Part shown: positions 27,743 to 36,609 of the stretch, in pieces
Numbering within the stretch: position 1 is the stretch's first letter
How the letters are laid out: each line of letters begins with the position of its first letter
The notes under the pieces: generated by a model
Database searches by the model: none
What the model was told of the DNA's origin: nothing
Seen by the model: only the letters and a program-made list of their open reading frames with translations
DNA from: Desulfitobacterium hafniense DCB-2
GTDB lineage: Bacteria; Bacillota; Desulfitobacteriia; Desulfitobacteriales; Desulfitobacteriaceae
Direction: 5' to 3'
Assembly: GCF_000021925.1 (NCBI RefSeq)
Contig: NC_011830.1
Location: forward strand, 2,504,501-2,568,500
Length of the DNA: 64,000 bases
Translations under genes and position numbers: made by a program

Positions 27743-27773
27743 CCTCTTCCCGCCCGTAAAAAGCGGGAAGAGG
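27743..27773 (-). other. Intra-operon hairpin
   Basis: A perfect 11-bp stem CCTCTTCCCGC/GCGGGAAGAGG with a nine-base loop lies in the 89-bp gap between the two anchor genes. It lacks a good T-run on the coding strand, so it may be an mRNA processing or stability element or a partial terminator that lowers expression of the distal genes. Confidence 0.55.
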
Positions 27774-27797
27774 AAAATAAAGCGGAAGAAAGGTTTG

Positions 27798-28610
27798 CTA
27801 GGATACAATCATGATGGCAAAGAAGAGATAGCGTCCCACGGCCTGACCAAGCACGACCAGGGCAGTAGCCCCTAGAATAACAGGCGCGTCCTTGCTCTTT
27901 TCCCTGGCAGGGAGGAAGAGCAGACCGGCTCCCACAAGAATGGCAGCCCATTTCAGAACCATAGCCGGTGTCATGCTGCTGAGAATCGCATGACTCTGTT
28001 GAAGGGCAAGATTATCGCTGGCTCCGAAACCATTGTAATAGGGAATCATGGCGACAGCTTGGATCACGAAGGCTGCGGCTACGGCAATGGCGACAATTTT
28101 TCGCATCCTGCCGGTATCCTCCTTGGCGCTTAAGGCGAGGAAAAGCAGTGCTCCCATGGAAATTGCGGCAGCATAGAATTCCACAACAATTGAATTGGAC
28201 TGCCAGGCGGCAACACTGGAGGATGTATAGACCGAAGCCATAGCCAATACGTCAATCAGGCCGATTACGGCAGCCAGGATAATGAAAATGTTAATTGCCT
28301 TTTTAGCGGCAGGTTTAAAGTAAATGAGCAAGACGGCGAGCACTGTCAGGCCGGTAAAGGCGCTGGTAAACCAAATCTCGCGGCTTAGCCAGGAAGTGGC
28401 GAACCCCATGAGCGTATTGACAGCGGCAATGGGGTGGCCAAGGTGCAGGAAGGAAGCGAGAAGCCCCACGATGGCTAAACCTGCGGCAGGAGCTACAGCG
28501 GTTTTAAAGATACCGTCCTTGTTCAACTGCTTGGCAACCGCTGTAAATAACATCAGGCCGACAGCCGCTTGAACACAGATGGTGAATATAATCAAGGCGA
28601 GCTCTTCCAC
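27798..28610 (-). CDS. dmsC: DmsC-type membrane anchor, module 3
   Basis: A 270-residue anchor close to those of modules 1 and 2 (SFLHLGHPIAAVNTLMGFATSWLSREIW; VEFYAAAISMGALLFLALS), with about eight helices. The GTG start lies 3 bp after the ferredoxin stop, the same spacing as in modules 1 and 2. Confidence 0.9.
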   Translation of the reverse strand: MEELALIIFTICVQAAVGLMLFTAVAKQLNKDGIFKTAVAPAAGLAIVGLLASFLHLGHPIAAVNTLMGFATSWLSREIWFTSAFTGLTVLAVLLIYFKPAAKKAINIFIILAAVIGLIDVLAMASVYTSSSVAAWQSNSIVVEFYAAAISMGALLFLALSAKEDTGRMRKIVAIAVAAAFVIQAVAMIPYYNGFGASDNLALQQSHAILSSMTPAMVLKWAAILVGAGLLFLPAREKSKDAPVILGATALVVLGQAVGRYLFFAIMIVS

Positions 28611-28613
28611 TGT

Positions 28614-29189
28614 CTACACCTCCACTTCTTTATACTGAGGATCCAGAGAGAATTTCCTGGGGTTAATCAGTAAAGAGGGGTTTGTCACCTGAGCGGAGGG
28701 TAAAACAGGCAATTCCTTGACCAGGTGAGCGCCATGTTTGGCGGCCAGTTGGTCAAGATCGCCGAACTCCAGGCAGCGCATAAGGCAGGCGTCGACACAC
28801 ACCGGATTTTCTCCGGCGTCGCGCAGGTCTTTACAGCTGTCGCATTTGCCGATAACGCCGGCTTCTTCAATAAACTGCGGGACACTGTAAGGACAATTCC
28901 AGGTGCAGTATTTACAGCCTACGCATTTTTTGCGATCGTGCTGGACGGTCCCGTCATCAGCGAAATGCAAGGCGCCGGTGGGACAGCCCTGAACGCATTT
29001 GGCTTCCTGGCAATGGTTACAGGCACCGGAATAATGGTACACTCTGGCAGCGGGATAGGCACCCGTTTCGTAGCTTTTGACTCTGCGGAACAAAATGCCC
29101 ACATCCAAGCGGTTTCTATCCTTGCAGGCTACCTGACAGGTGCGGCAGCCGATGCATTTATTGACATCAAAGTAAAATCCTAAGGCCAT
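28614..29189 (-). CDS. dmsB: DmsB-type four-cluster ferredoxin, module 3
   Basis: A 191-residue four-cluster ferredoxin (CIGCRTCQVAC, CNHCQEAKCVQGC, CVGCKYCTWNC, CDSCKDLRDAG...CVDAC). The open frame extends to 29222, but the ATG at 29189 follows GGAGG at the right distance and gives the usual MALGFYFD N terminus. It is the partner of the DmsA encoded 19 bp upstream. Confidence 0.92.
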   Translation of the reverse strand: MALGFYFDVNKCIGCRTCQVACKDRNRLDVGILFRRVKSYETGAYPAARVYHYSGACNHCQEAKCVQGCPTGALHFADDGTVQHDRKKCVGCKYCTWNCPYSVPQFIEEAGVIGKCDSCKDLRDAGENPVCVDACLMRCLEFGDLDQLAAKHGAHLVKELPVLPSAQVTNPSLLINPRKFSLDPQYKEVEV

Positions 29190-29208
29190 TTTTGTTTTCC
29201 TCCTTCGT

Positions 29209-31848
29209 TTAGAGTTTAACAACTCTCATTGGCCATAAGTGGTCGGGTGTAAGGGGCGCTCCGTCATACTTTTCCATATTGACCAATTGAGTGTTATAGC
29301 CGGAAACGCCTTGGCCGCTGGTAATAGGGGCGCAAAGGTAGTTATCAGACCCGGACTTGTCGATACCGGTAGCTTCATCCAGCTCTAACCAGGTACCGTG
29401 TGGCAGCTCAATATAACCAGGCATAAGCCGCTGGCTGACGCTGGCTTGACGCAGAACCTTACCATGGGGATTGGTCAGAAGTACAGTATCACCATCTTTG
29501 ATGCCTTTTTCTTCGGCATCCAGTGCGCTGATGAATACGGGATTGGGCATTGCCTCTCTCAACCAGGGCAAATAGTCAAAACCAGTATGTGCCCGCCTTA
29601 AATAGTGAGGATTGGTTACCTGATATGGGTAATCCCCCTTGATCTTTTTGCCCCAGTCTTTGAAGCTTTGCTCATAGCCGTTTAAAGGCTGTATATAACT
29701 TGGATAGGGTTTGAGGGTGCTGCGTCCCATGGCGTTAATTCGATCGGCTTTGGTTTGGCAATAGATTTCAAACTTCCCGCTTTTTGAACCGAGGGGGTTG
29801 TTCTTCGGATCTTTGACAAAGGCTTCATAGGTAATATTGCCAAAGTTATCTCCCTCATGGCGTTCAATCTGGTACTTCCCTTGTTCCATGAGTTCTTTCA
29901 GGCCGATTCTGCCTTGTTGCGGTTTGCCATCTGTTTTTCCATACTTTGATGCCCACCACGCAAGGTCTTCCTCAGTAATCGTTACTAAGGTCTCATAATC
30001 GGTACCTTCTTTATTGATAACCGTAGTTCCGGCAATTATATTGAGGTACTGTTGCTCTTCAGTCAAAGGATAGGCTTGGCTCACATCAATGCCTAAGCGT
30101 TTGCCGAGCTCGATCCCAATCCATTGATCGCTCTTCGCTTCATAAAGGGGCTCCACGACCTTGGATGGGAAGAATTGTACATCCCGGTTATAAAACCCAA
30201 GATAAAAATAAGAGCTTTGTCTTTCCCACTGAGTAACAATAGGCAATACGATATCAGAGTATTGGGCACTGGCGTTTAAGGAATAAGCACAGCTTACCAC
30301 AAAGTCTACTTTGCGATGGGCTTCTATGCCTTTTTTGATACCTTGGGTAGTCTGTAGGCTGTTTCGCCAAGAATGAATGATCACATGGATATCAATATCC
30401 TTAGGGCCAACACTGGCAAGATCCCCCCAGAGGGCTGGCCCGGTGCGGTTATATTTTCCGCTGAGTACGGCATCCCATAGCTCGGGACCTGTAATAATAT
30501 CGGTACAAGGATTGGGAATCACGGGAGCGCCTGAAGCGCCCATCATAACCAAGTTCGGGCCACAGTTGGTGGATTGATAGTATTGACCAGAGCCACAGGC
30601 GTGACCGGGTTTACCGAAATGACCACCCATAGCTGCCACTGTCATTAAGATTTGAGGAAAATCATCGGCATTATTACAGCGGGCCGGCGCACTGGCATGT
30701 AAAACGGTAACCTTCTTGTCCTTGCGCATTTCCTTGGCATACCAAACAATATCTTGTACAGGGGTACCGCAGATTTCCGAAGCCCATTCGGGAGTTTTGG
30801 GCTGGTTGTCGTATTTGCCCAGTATATAGTCCTTAAAGTTTTCGTTAAGAGCAGCATCAGCCGGCATATGTTCGGCATCAAAACCGACGGTGCAACGATT
30901 AAGAAAATCCCAATCAATAATTGGATTGCTGAGGGGGTCGTCTTCAGTGACCATCACATAGGCTATCGAAAGCAGGAAGGCTGTGTCTGTACCGGGGCGA
31001 ACTTGTATCCATTTGGCATCGACCAAGTTAGCTGTTTCATTATAGCTGGGGCCGACATAAATGAACTTCGCTCCGGCCTCTTTGGCATGCACCAGATTAT
31101 AACTGGGCAATCCTGCTGAAGCCCAGGCAGGGTTGCAGCCATAAAGGACAATGGTCTCGCTCTTTAACAGATCCAAGCGGTCATTGGCATCGTTCATACC
31201 GGCAGGCAGAATGCCCAATATGCCGGATACATGCAGGTATGTGCCTACCGATGAAGTATCCTGCACGGTGGTATAACCGCCAAACCCATTAATGGCATTA
31301 TAAAAATCACAAAAATTATCTCCCCATGTAGGCATCAGGATGGAGCTGTTCCCGTACTTCTCTTTGGCACTTTTTAACTCGGCAGCTACGTAATCCAGGG
31401 CCTCATCCCAGGAAATCCGAACCCATTCATCTTTGCCGCGCAAAGATTTATCTCCGCCGGTAAGAGGTTCCCAATGCTTGCGTTTCATAGGATATTTGAT
31501 CCGATCGACACCGAATGCCTGTTGCTGCTGGGCACGCCCACGCAGACATCCTCTCAGCTGCGGATTATTGAAGCTGTCCGGGTGGGTATCATCGGTTTTC
31601 TGGCGGACAACCACATTATCCACGACAAGGGCGGCATTATAACATTTATAGCCGCAGTTAAACCAACAGGCGGCAGGTATCCATTGTCCTTCTCCGTTAA
31701 TTGCGGCTGCGTCATAATTCGCTCCCACCGGAGCGAGCGCAGTGCCGCAGCCGGCCAGCGCCAGGCTGGCCGTTCCGGCCGCAGTTGCCGCTAAGAATGT
31801 TCTACGGCTTATTTGTTTTTCGCTAATTTTTTGGAAAAGATTTGCCAC
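29209..31848 (-). CDS. dmsA: DmsA-type molybdopterin oxidoreductase, module 3
   Basis: An 879-residue Tat-exported catalytic subunit with signal SRRTFLAATAAG and a LALAGC lipobox-like end. The cluster motif is CWFNCGYKC with the fourth Cys in RGCLRGRA. It is more divergent from modules 1 and 2 than they are from each other, including TSSVGTYL in place of their NSFGSW/MSFGSW segment. GTG start after AAGAGGAGG. First gene of a seven-gene operon. Confidence 0.9.
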   Translation of the reverse strand: MANLFQKISEKQISRRTFLAATAAGTASLALAGCGTALAPVGANYDAAAINGEGQWIPAACWFNCGYKCYNAALVVDNVVVRQKTDDTHPDSFNNPQLRGCLRGRAQQQQAFGVDRIKYPMKRKHWEPLTGGDKSLRGKDEWVRISWDEALDYVAAELKSAKEKYGNSSILMPTWGDNFCDFYNAINGFGGYTTVQDTSSVGTYLHVSGILGILPAGMNDANDRLDLLKSETIVLYGCNPAWASAGLPSYNLVHAKEAGAKFIYVGPSYNETANLVDAKWIQVRPGTDTAFLLSIAYVMVTEDDPLSNPIIDWDFLNRCTVGFDAEHMPADAALNENFKDYILGKYDNQPKTPEWASEICGTPVQDIVWYAKEMRKDKKVTVLHASAPARCNNADDFPQILMTVAAMGGHFGKPGHACGSGQYYQSTNCGPNLVMMGASGAPVIPNPCTDIITGPELWDAVLSGKYNRTGPALWGDLASVGPKDIDIHVIIHSWRNSLQTTQGIKKGIEAHRKVDFVVSCAYSLNASAQYSDIVLPIVTQWERQSSYFYLGFYNRDVQFFPSKVVEPLYEAKSDQWIGIELGKRLGIDVSQAYPLTEEQQYLNIIAGTTVINKEGTDYETLVTITEEDLAWWASKYGKTDGKPQQGRIGLKELMEQGKYQIERHEGDNFGNITYEAFVKDPKNNPLGSKSGKFEIYCQTKADRINAMGRSTLKPYPSYIQPLNGYEQSFKDWGKKIKGDYPYQVTNPHYLRRAHTGFDYLPWLREAMPNPVFISALDAEEKGIKDGDTVLLTNPHGKVLRQASVSQRLMPGYIELPHGTWLELDEATGIDKSGSDNYLCAPITSGQGVSGYNTQLVNMEKYDGAPLTPDHLWPMRVVKL

Positions 31849-31937
31849 ACCTTTAACCTCCTCTTAATTACGAAATATCCATAGACTTATTCTGTCGGTA
31901 TTGGCCGCAGCAGTCACGATTTACGGACACTGTTTGT

Positions 31938-31991
31938 ACTAATGATAACATTCGAAGTTGCAGTGCCTCAAATTCAAATATTACCATCAGT
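31938..31991 (-). ncRNA. Conserved leader hairpin of dms module 3
   Basis: On the transcribed minus strand, ACTGATGGTAATATT pairs with AATGTTATCATTAGT in all 15 positions (three G-U pairs). The loop carries TTGAGGCACTGCAACT, nearly identical to the module 2 loop, while the stem sequence differs. It lies about 90 nt before the dmsA start codon. Confidence 0.62.
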
Positions 31992-32068
31992 CTTGGCAAG
32001 TAAATTGTGAAAGGCCAATGACTTTTCCTAAGCCTGATTCCATTATATAATGGACTAAGATGAATCAA

Positions 32069-32114
32069 ATGTTCACATGCACAAAGTCTGAGTGCGGTTA
32101 CTGTGCACCGTAAC
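32069..32114. promoter_or_regulatory. Candidate PucR operator of module 3
   Basis: ATGTTCACATGCACAAA at 32069-32085 matches the module 1 motif (ATGTTCACAAGTACA) and the reverse complement of a module 2 site. A separate palindrome, GTTAC-N8-GTAAC, follows at 32097-32114. Both lie in the 384-bp region between divergent dmsA and pucR; nothing else is recognisable there apart from the leader hairpin. Confidence 0.6.
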
Positions 32115-32232
32115 TAATGGATAAGCCAGAGATAAATCTTTGGGTTGAAATTTTAGGGTCAGATAAGCTAAACTACGAGTGATTGAAATCCGATGAGGGA
32201 ACCAAGGGAGAAGAAGGAGGATATGAAGCATT

Positions 32233-33459
32233 ATGGGAAACGTCAGTTCAATGCCGAATTACATGCGGAAGCTTCTTAAAACATCCGGCCAAGGGCTGGA
32301 TGCTCTTACTTGCGCCATTGCCGAGGTGTTGAATCAACCTATCCTGGTTTCTACTCCGACTTATGAGACCCTATCCACAACACTTCTTCACCCGGATCTG
32401 GACTCCTTTCAGATGGTGATAGAAGGGGAGCGGGGGGATAACGAGACCTTATTTTTTTGCACCCTATCCACTGAAGCGTTGCATCTGAAAGGGGCAGGCT
32501 GGGCCATCGCCCCCAATGGCCGGATATTGGGGTATCTTTTTGTGCTGTATGATGAAGTCAAGCCGGACTTTGAGGAGTTTCAAGCCATTATAGAAACGGC
32601 CCTCTCTCTATACTCCATCCACCTTCAGAATAAGTTGGAGCTGAAGCAGGAAAAACATAAAACAAAAAATGCTTTCTTTTACGATTTACTCTATGGCAAC
32701 CTTAAATGCAACGAAGATATTATGACGATGGGAGAAGTATGGGGCTGGGACTTCCACCGACCCCATACGGTGTTGCTTTTACGGGTCCCTGATCTGGAGT
32801 CTCATTCCCCTGACTGGCACCTTATGGAGGTGCTGCAAAAGACTGTGGATCGAACCTTGATCAATAGATACTATAAAAATCCGGCAACGACAGTGAATCG
32901 AAACGAAGTCGTGGTCATTCTGCCGGCGGAGAGTGAAAAGGCGGCTGAGCGGAAACCGGAAATCACTTCCTTAATAGAGGGCCTTTCCAATCAGTTTAAG
33001 ACCACAGTGTCCGATTACCGGATCATCTGCGGAGTAGGGAAAACCTACGCCCAGCCCAATGACCTCTTTCGCAGTTACCAGGAGGCCAAAGTCGCTTGTG
33101 AGATGGGAAGCCTGCTGGAAGTTGAGGTACCATTTTTCAGCGATATGGGTCTGGAAAGAATCCTGTACAAACATGACCTGGAAGATCTGAAAGAATACTA
33201 TCATCATGTTCTGGGAGATTTGCCTGAAGAGGATGAGGGTGAGGATAATCTGGTTTGGCTATTGGAGAGTCTCGTGGATAACCAATTTGATATGAATAAA
33301 ACAGCTCAGGCCACTTTTTTACATCGCAACACCCTTCGTTACCGTTTAAATAAAATTGAGGGAATCCTCGGACGTTCCTTAGCAGATATTAATACACGCC
33401 TGGATCTGGCTGCGGCTTTTAAAATCCGGCGGCTGCACAAGATTCACCTGCTGTCCTGA
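32233..33459 (+). CDS. PucR/CdaR-family regulator of module 3
   Basis: A 408-residue paralogue of the other two regulators, with SGQGLDALTCAIAEVLNQPILVS near the N terminus (sensor region), a central CdaR region, and the C-terminal helix-turn-helix (NQFDMNKTAQATFLHRNTLRYRLNKIE). It is divergent from the seven-gene dms operon and sits 37 bp upstream of a cytoplasmic molybdoenzyme gene on its own strand, so it may control both directions. Confidence 0.87.
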   Translation: MGNVSSMPNYMRKLLKTSGQGLDALTCAIAEVLNQPILVSTPTYETLSTTLLHPDLDSFQMVIEGERGDNETLFFCTLSTEALHLKGAGWAIAPNGRILGYLFVLYDEVKPDFEEFQAIIETALSLYSIHLQNKLELKQEKHKTKNAFFYDLLYGNLKCNEDIMTMGEVWGWDFHRPHTVLLLRVPDLESHSPDWHLMEVLQKTVDRTLINRYYKNPATTVNRNEVVVILPAESEKAAERKPEITSLIEGLSNQFKTTVSDYRIICGVGKTYAQPNDLFRSYQEAKVACEMGSLLEVEVPFFSDMGLERILYKHDLEDLKEYYHHVLGDLPEEDEGEDNLVWLLESLVDNQFDMNKTAQATFLHRNTLRYRLNKIEGILGRSLADINTRLDLAAAFKIRRLHKIHLLS

Positions 33460-33496
33460 AAAGGACCTTAAACATTAATAAAGGCTGGTGTTGGGT

Positions 33497-35488
33497 ATGC
33501 CAACGTTTCGCAATACATGTCCGCGGCATTGTTATGGTTCCTGCAGCATGATTTCGCATATGAGCGGGGGGAAGCTGACCCGGGTTGTGGGAGACTCCGA
33601 GCATGGCTATACCCGGGGAAGGCTCTGTGCTAAAGGATATTCCTTAATTCAATATGCCTTGGACGAGTATCGCTTGAAGTACCCTTTGCGTCAAGTGCGA
33701 CGGGGGTCAGGGGAGTGGCGGCGGATTTCCTGGGATCAGGCTTACGAAATTATCGCCTCTAAAATGATCGAACTGAATACCCGCTATGGCTCCAATCTGG
33801 GCTTAGGATATTATAAAGGGAATGGCAATGCCGGCTTGCTGCATCAGGCCGTGGAAGGAATGTTCGCAGGCCTGGGTCCTCATACCCGGCCCATCGGGGA
33901 TATTTGTTCCGCTACCGGGGAAACCGCACTGAGGGAGACCGTAAATGAACTAAGAAATCCTGATCCGGAGAAGATGAGCGACGCCGGCTTGATCGTGATC
34001 TGGGGAGCCAATCCGGCCAATACCAATATCAATCAAATGAAGTTTATCTATGAAGCACGCCAAAAGGGAACTCCATTGGTGGTTATCGATCCGCTCCTTA
34101 CCCATACGGCCAACAGAGCTGATTTATATGTTCAGATCAATCCGGGGACCGATGCCTGGCTGGCATGGGGGATCGCTAAACTATTGATCGAAAGTGACAA
34201 GATCGATAAAGAGTTCATTCGGCAAAAAACCAGAGAGTTTCATCGATATAAGCAAGGGCTTGAGGGGATTACTCTGGAGGAAGTTTGTTCCCACACCGGT
34301 GTCCATTTAAGGGTCGTTGAAGAATTAGCCGATCTGTATGCCCGCTTTCATCCAGCCGCTAATTGGCTGGGTTTCGGCATGCAGCGTTATCCCACTGGCG
34401 GAGAATCGGTAAAGGCCGTGAGTGCTCTGGCCGCTCTGACCGGGAGTTTTGGTTCGGTCGGCGGGGGAGTCTATTTCCGCCACCGGCCTCAGGAGGAATT
34501 TCCACTGCATATAGCCAAGCATCAGGGAGTAAAGCAGCCTTTGCTCACCTCCTCCCGGGAGGTGCCGGCCAATGATTTCCCGGGCAGGGCGATGAAGCTT
34601 CAGGAGCCGCCTCTTAAAATGCTGTGGGTTTCCTGCGGCAATCCGCTGGCCCAGGATTACAATCTACGGGCTTGGCGTGATTTGTTTCAACAGATGGAGT
34701 TCATCGTCACCGTGGATCTCTACCTGAACAGCACCGCCCGGCAGTCCGACCTTGTCCTGCCTGCTGCGTCCTTCTTTGAGGAGGAAGATTTGCATGTGAG
34801 CTTTTGGCACCACTGGCTTTCCTATAATCAAAAAGTCCTGCCGGCTTTCTATGAAGCCAAGAGCGATCTACAGATTGCCCGGGAGTTAACCCGCAAGCTC
34901 AATGAACTTCAGCCGGGGTTTTCTAATTTTCCCGCGGAAAAGGAACCTTGGGATTGGATAGCAGGGGAGTTGTCTCCGGAGATTAGGGAGCTTTATGGTT
35001 TGGAGGAGCCTGCTGATCTTAAGCGGCATTCCTATAGAAGGAAGAAGGAGAGCTTGCTCTCCGGTTGGAACTATTGTTTCTCAAGAGTTCAGCCGCATCT
35101 TTTTAAGGATATGAGAGAAACGGAGTCATCCCTGCTGTTTCCTTACCACCTGCTTACTCCTCAATCCCTGCTTAAATTCCATACCCAGTATGAGACCCTT
35201 TCCTGGCTTAATGGGGAGAATAGAGAGGAACCCATCATTGAGCTGGCGGAGGAAATCGCCTGCAAGCATACTATCCGGGAAGATTCTTTGGTTGAAATCT
35301 ATAATGAGCATGGTTCGATAAGCGGCCGGGCTAAAATCAACCCCTATCTCCCGGAGAAAATTATTCTGGTGGAGCAAAGTGACCGTTATCCCATCAATCA
35401 TCTGATCAGCGGTCAGGGGAAGGCTGGGGAAAGTATCCCTTATTTTGATTGCCGGGTTAACCTCAGGAGGGTGCGCAGCGATGTTTAA
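33497..35488 (+). CDS. Cytoplasmic molybdopterin oxidoreductase
   Basis: A 663-residue CISM-family catalytic subunit without signal peptide. The classical cluster motif is at the N terminus: CPRHCYGSC, 27 residues, then CAKG. Other MGD-binding segments include VIWGANPANTN and VIDPLLTHTA. The segment PIGDICSATGE contains a Cys where many relatives place the molybdenum ligand. Homologues include thiosulfate, polysulfide and other anaerobic dehydrogenase subunits; the substrate is unknown. GTG (33488), TTG (33491) and ATG (33497) are all possible starts; ATG is used. It overlaps the ferredoxin gene by 8 bp. Confidence 0.83.
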   Translation: MPTFRNTCPRHCYGSCSMISHMSGGKLTRVVGDSEHGYTRGRLCAKGYSLIQYALDEYRLKYPLRQVRRGSGEWRRISWDQAYEIIASKMIELNTRYGSNLGLGYYKGNGNAGLLHQAVEGMFAGLGPHTRPIGDICSATGETALRETVNELRNPDPEKMSDAGLIVIWGANPANTNINQMKFIYEARQKGTPLVVIDPLLTHTANRADLYVQINPGTDAWLAWGIAKLLIESDKIDKEFIRQKTREFHRYKQGLEGITLEEVCSHTGVHLRVVEELADLYARFHPAANWLGFGMQRYPTGGESVKAVSALAALTGSFGSVGGGVYFRHRPQEEFPLHIAKHQGVKQPLLTSSREVPANDFPGRAMKLQEPPLKMLWVSCGNPLAQDYNLRAWRDLFQQMEFIVTVDLYLNSTARQSDLVLPAASFFEEEDLHVSFWHHWLSYNQKVLPAFYEAKSDLQIARELTRKLNELQPGFSNFPAEKEPWDWIAGELSPEIRELYGLEEPADLKRHSYRRKKESLLSGWNYCFSRVQPHLFKDMRETESSLLFPYHLLTPQSLLKFHTQYETLSWLNGENREEPIIELAEEIACKHTIREDSLVEIYNEHGSISGRAKINPYLPEKIILVEQSDRYPINHLISGQGKAGESIPYFDCRVNLRRVRSDV

Positions 35489-36035
35489 GAGAAAGGGCTT
35501 TCTGTTCAATGCTAATCTCTGTATAGGGTGCCGGGCTTGTGAGATGGCCTGCCGCAATGAAAATCATACACCGGCCAATATCCACTGGCGGCATGTCAAG
35601 GAAATAGATCTGGGGACCTATCTGTCCATGGCCTGCAACCACTGCGACAGCCCGGAATGTTTCCGCGTCTGCCCCCAGCATGCCTTTAATAAGCGAAAAG
35701 ACGGCATTGTGGAGATCGATTCTTCCCTTTGCAACGGCTGCCGTCTCTGCGTCAAGGCCTGCCCTTATGATGCACCCCAGTACAACATTAATACCAATAA
35801 GGTGACCCGCTGCCAGATGTGCTATCCCCGTCAGGATCACGGGCTGCCGCCGGCCTGTGTGGAGGCTTGCACCACAGGGGCCTTGACAACCCTGGACCTC
35901 AATGATCCCCAGCTGCCGGAAACGGTGCGGGTGATCCCGGGGTTTACCGATATTCGTCTGACGAAGCCTTCGATTCTCTTTTATCCAACCCGGCCGAAGC
36001 GGAGATATTTTCTTAAGCAGAGTGACAATATATGA
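35481..36035 (+). CDS. Four-cluster ferredoxin partner
   Basis: A 184-residue DmsB/HycB-type ferredoxin: CIGCRACEMAC, CNHCDSPECFRVC, CNGCRLCVKAC and CQMCYPRQD...CVEAC. ATG at 35481 follows CAGGAGGG inside the end of the molybdoenzyme gene. There is no anchor gene nearby, so this pair is probably soluble or uses another membrane partner. Confidence 0.9.
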   Translation: MFKRKGFLFNANLCIGCRACEMACRNENHTPANIHWRHVKEIDLGTYLSMACNHCDSPECFRVCPQHAFNKRKDGIVEIDSSLCNGCRLCVKACPYDAPQYNINTNKVTRCQMCYPRQDHGLPPACVEACTTGALTTLDLNDPQLPETVRVIPGFTDIRLTKPSILFYPTRPKRRYFLKQSDNI

Positions 36036-36057
36036 TATAAAAGAAAGGATGAAAACC

Positions 36058-36414
36058 ATGAACCAGGATGTAAAAGACTATGTTGCCCAGAAAGCAAAGG
36101 AATTGCTAAGTGTGCGCCCCAGCTGCCCAGAGGCCAAAGCTGCTGCCCAGAATTGGCTGGATGCTATGGGGACGGACAGGGAAGCGGAGCAGACCAAAAA
36201 GCTAATCGCGGAACTGGAAATGGACATCATGCCCATCGACGGACTGATTGCCTTTACAAAGTCAGCAACCGGTGTGCGGATATTTGGTGAAGAAAGGGTA
36301 AAGAAAATGGAAGCCCATGCCAAGGAACTCAAGGAGGCCGGGGTAAAATATTGCGATTGCCCCGCTTGCGCAGCAGCGGAAGCGATTCTTGAGAAGAAGG
36401 ATGAGCTTTTGTAA
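36058..36414 (+). CDS. Small acidic helical protein with CxCPAC tail
   Basis: A 118-residue protein not assigned to a known family. It is mostly helical and charged, and ends with YCDCPACAAAEAILEKK, whose three cysteines could bind a metal or cluster. ATG at 36058 follows AAGAAAGG; upstream ATGs are poorer. It lies 22 bp after the ferredoxin and before a terminator, so it belongs to the same operon and could be an assembly or accessory factor. Function unknown. Confidence 0.7.
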   Translation: MNQDVKDYVAQKAKELLSVRPSCPEAKAAAQNWLDAMGTDREAEQTKKLIAELEMDIMPIDGLIAFTKSATGVRIFGEERVKKMEAHAKELKEAGVKYCDCPACAAAEAILEKKDELL

Positions 36415-36438
36415 TAAAGATTTTTTGTCCACAGTCCG

Positions 36439-36470
36439 GGAGGAGGGTACAACACCCTCCTCCTTATTAC
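36439..36470 (+). terminator. Terminator of the cytoplasmic molybdoenzyme operon
   Basis: GGAGGAGGGT pairs perfectly with ACCCTCCTCC around ACAAC and is followed by TTATTACG. Confidence 0.8.
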
Positions 36471-36609
36471 GTGTATAGGGAAACTTCCAGAGAAATTATA
36501 TCCATAATTTTCTTGAACGGGAACGTATGTTCTGATATCCTATAAATTGGAATTGTCCCTCATTGTCAAGAGCAACCTTCTGTAATAAAATAAAGAGAGG
36601 AGAATAGAA

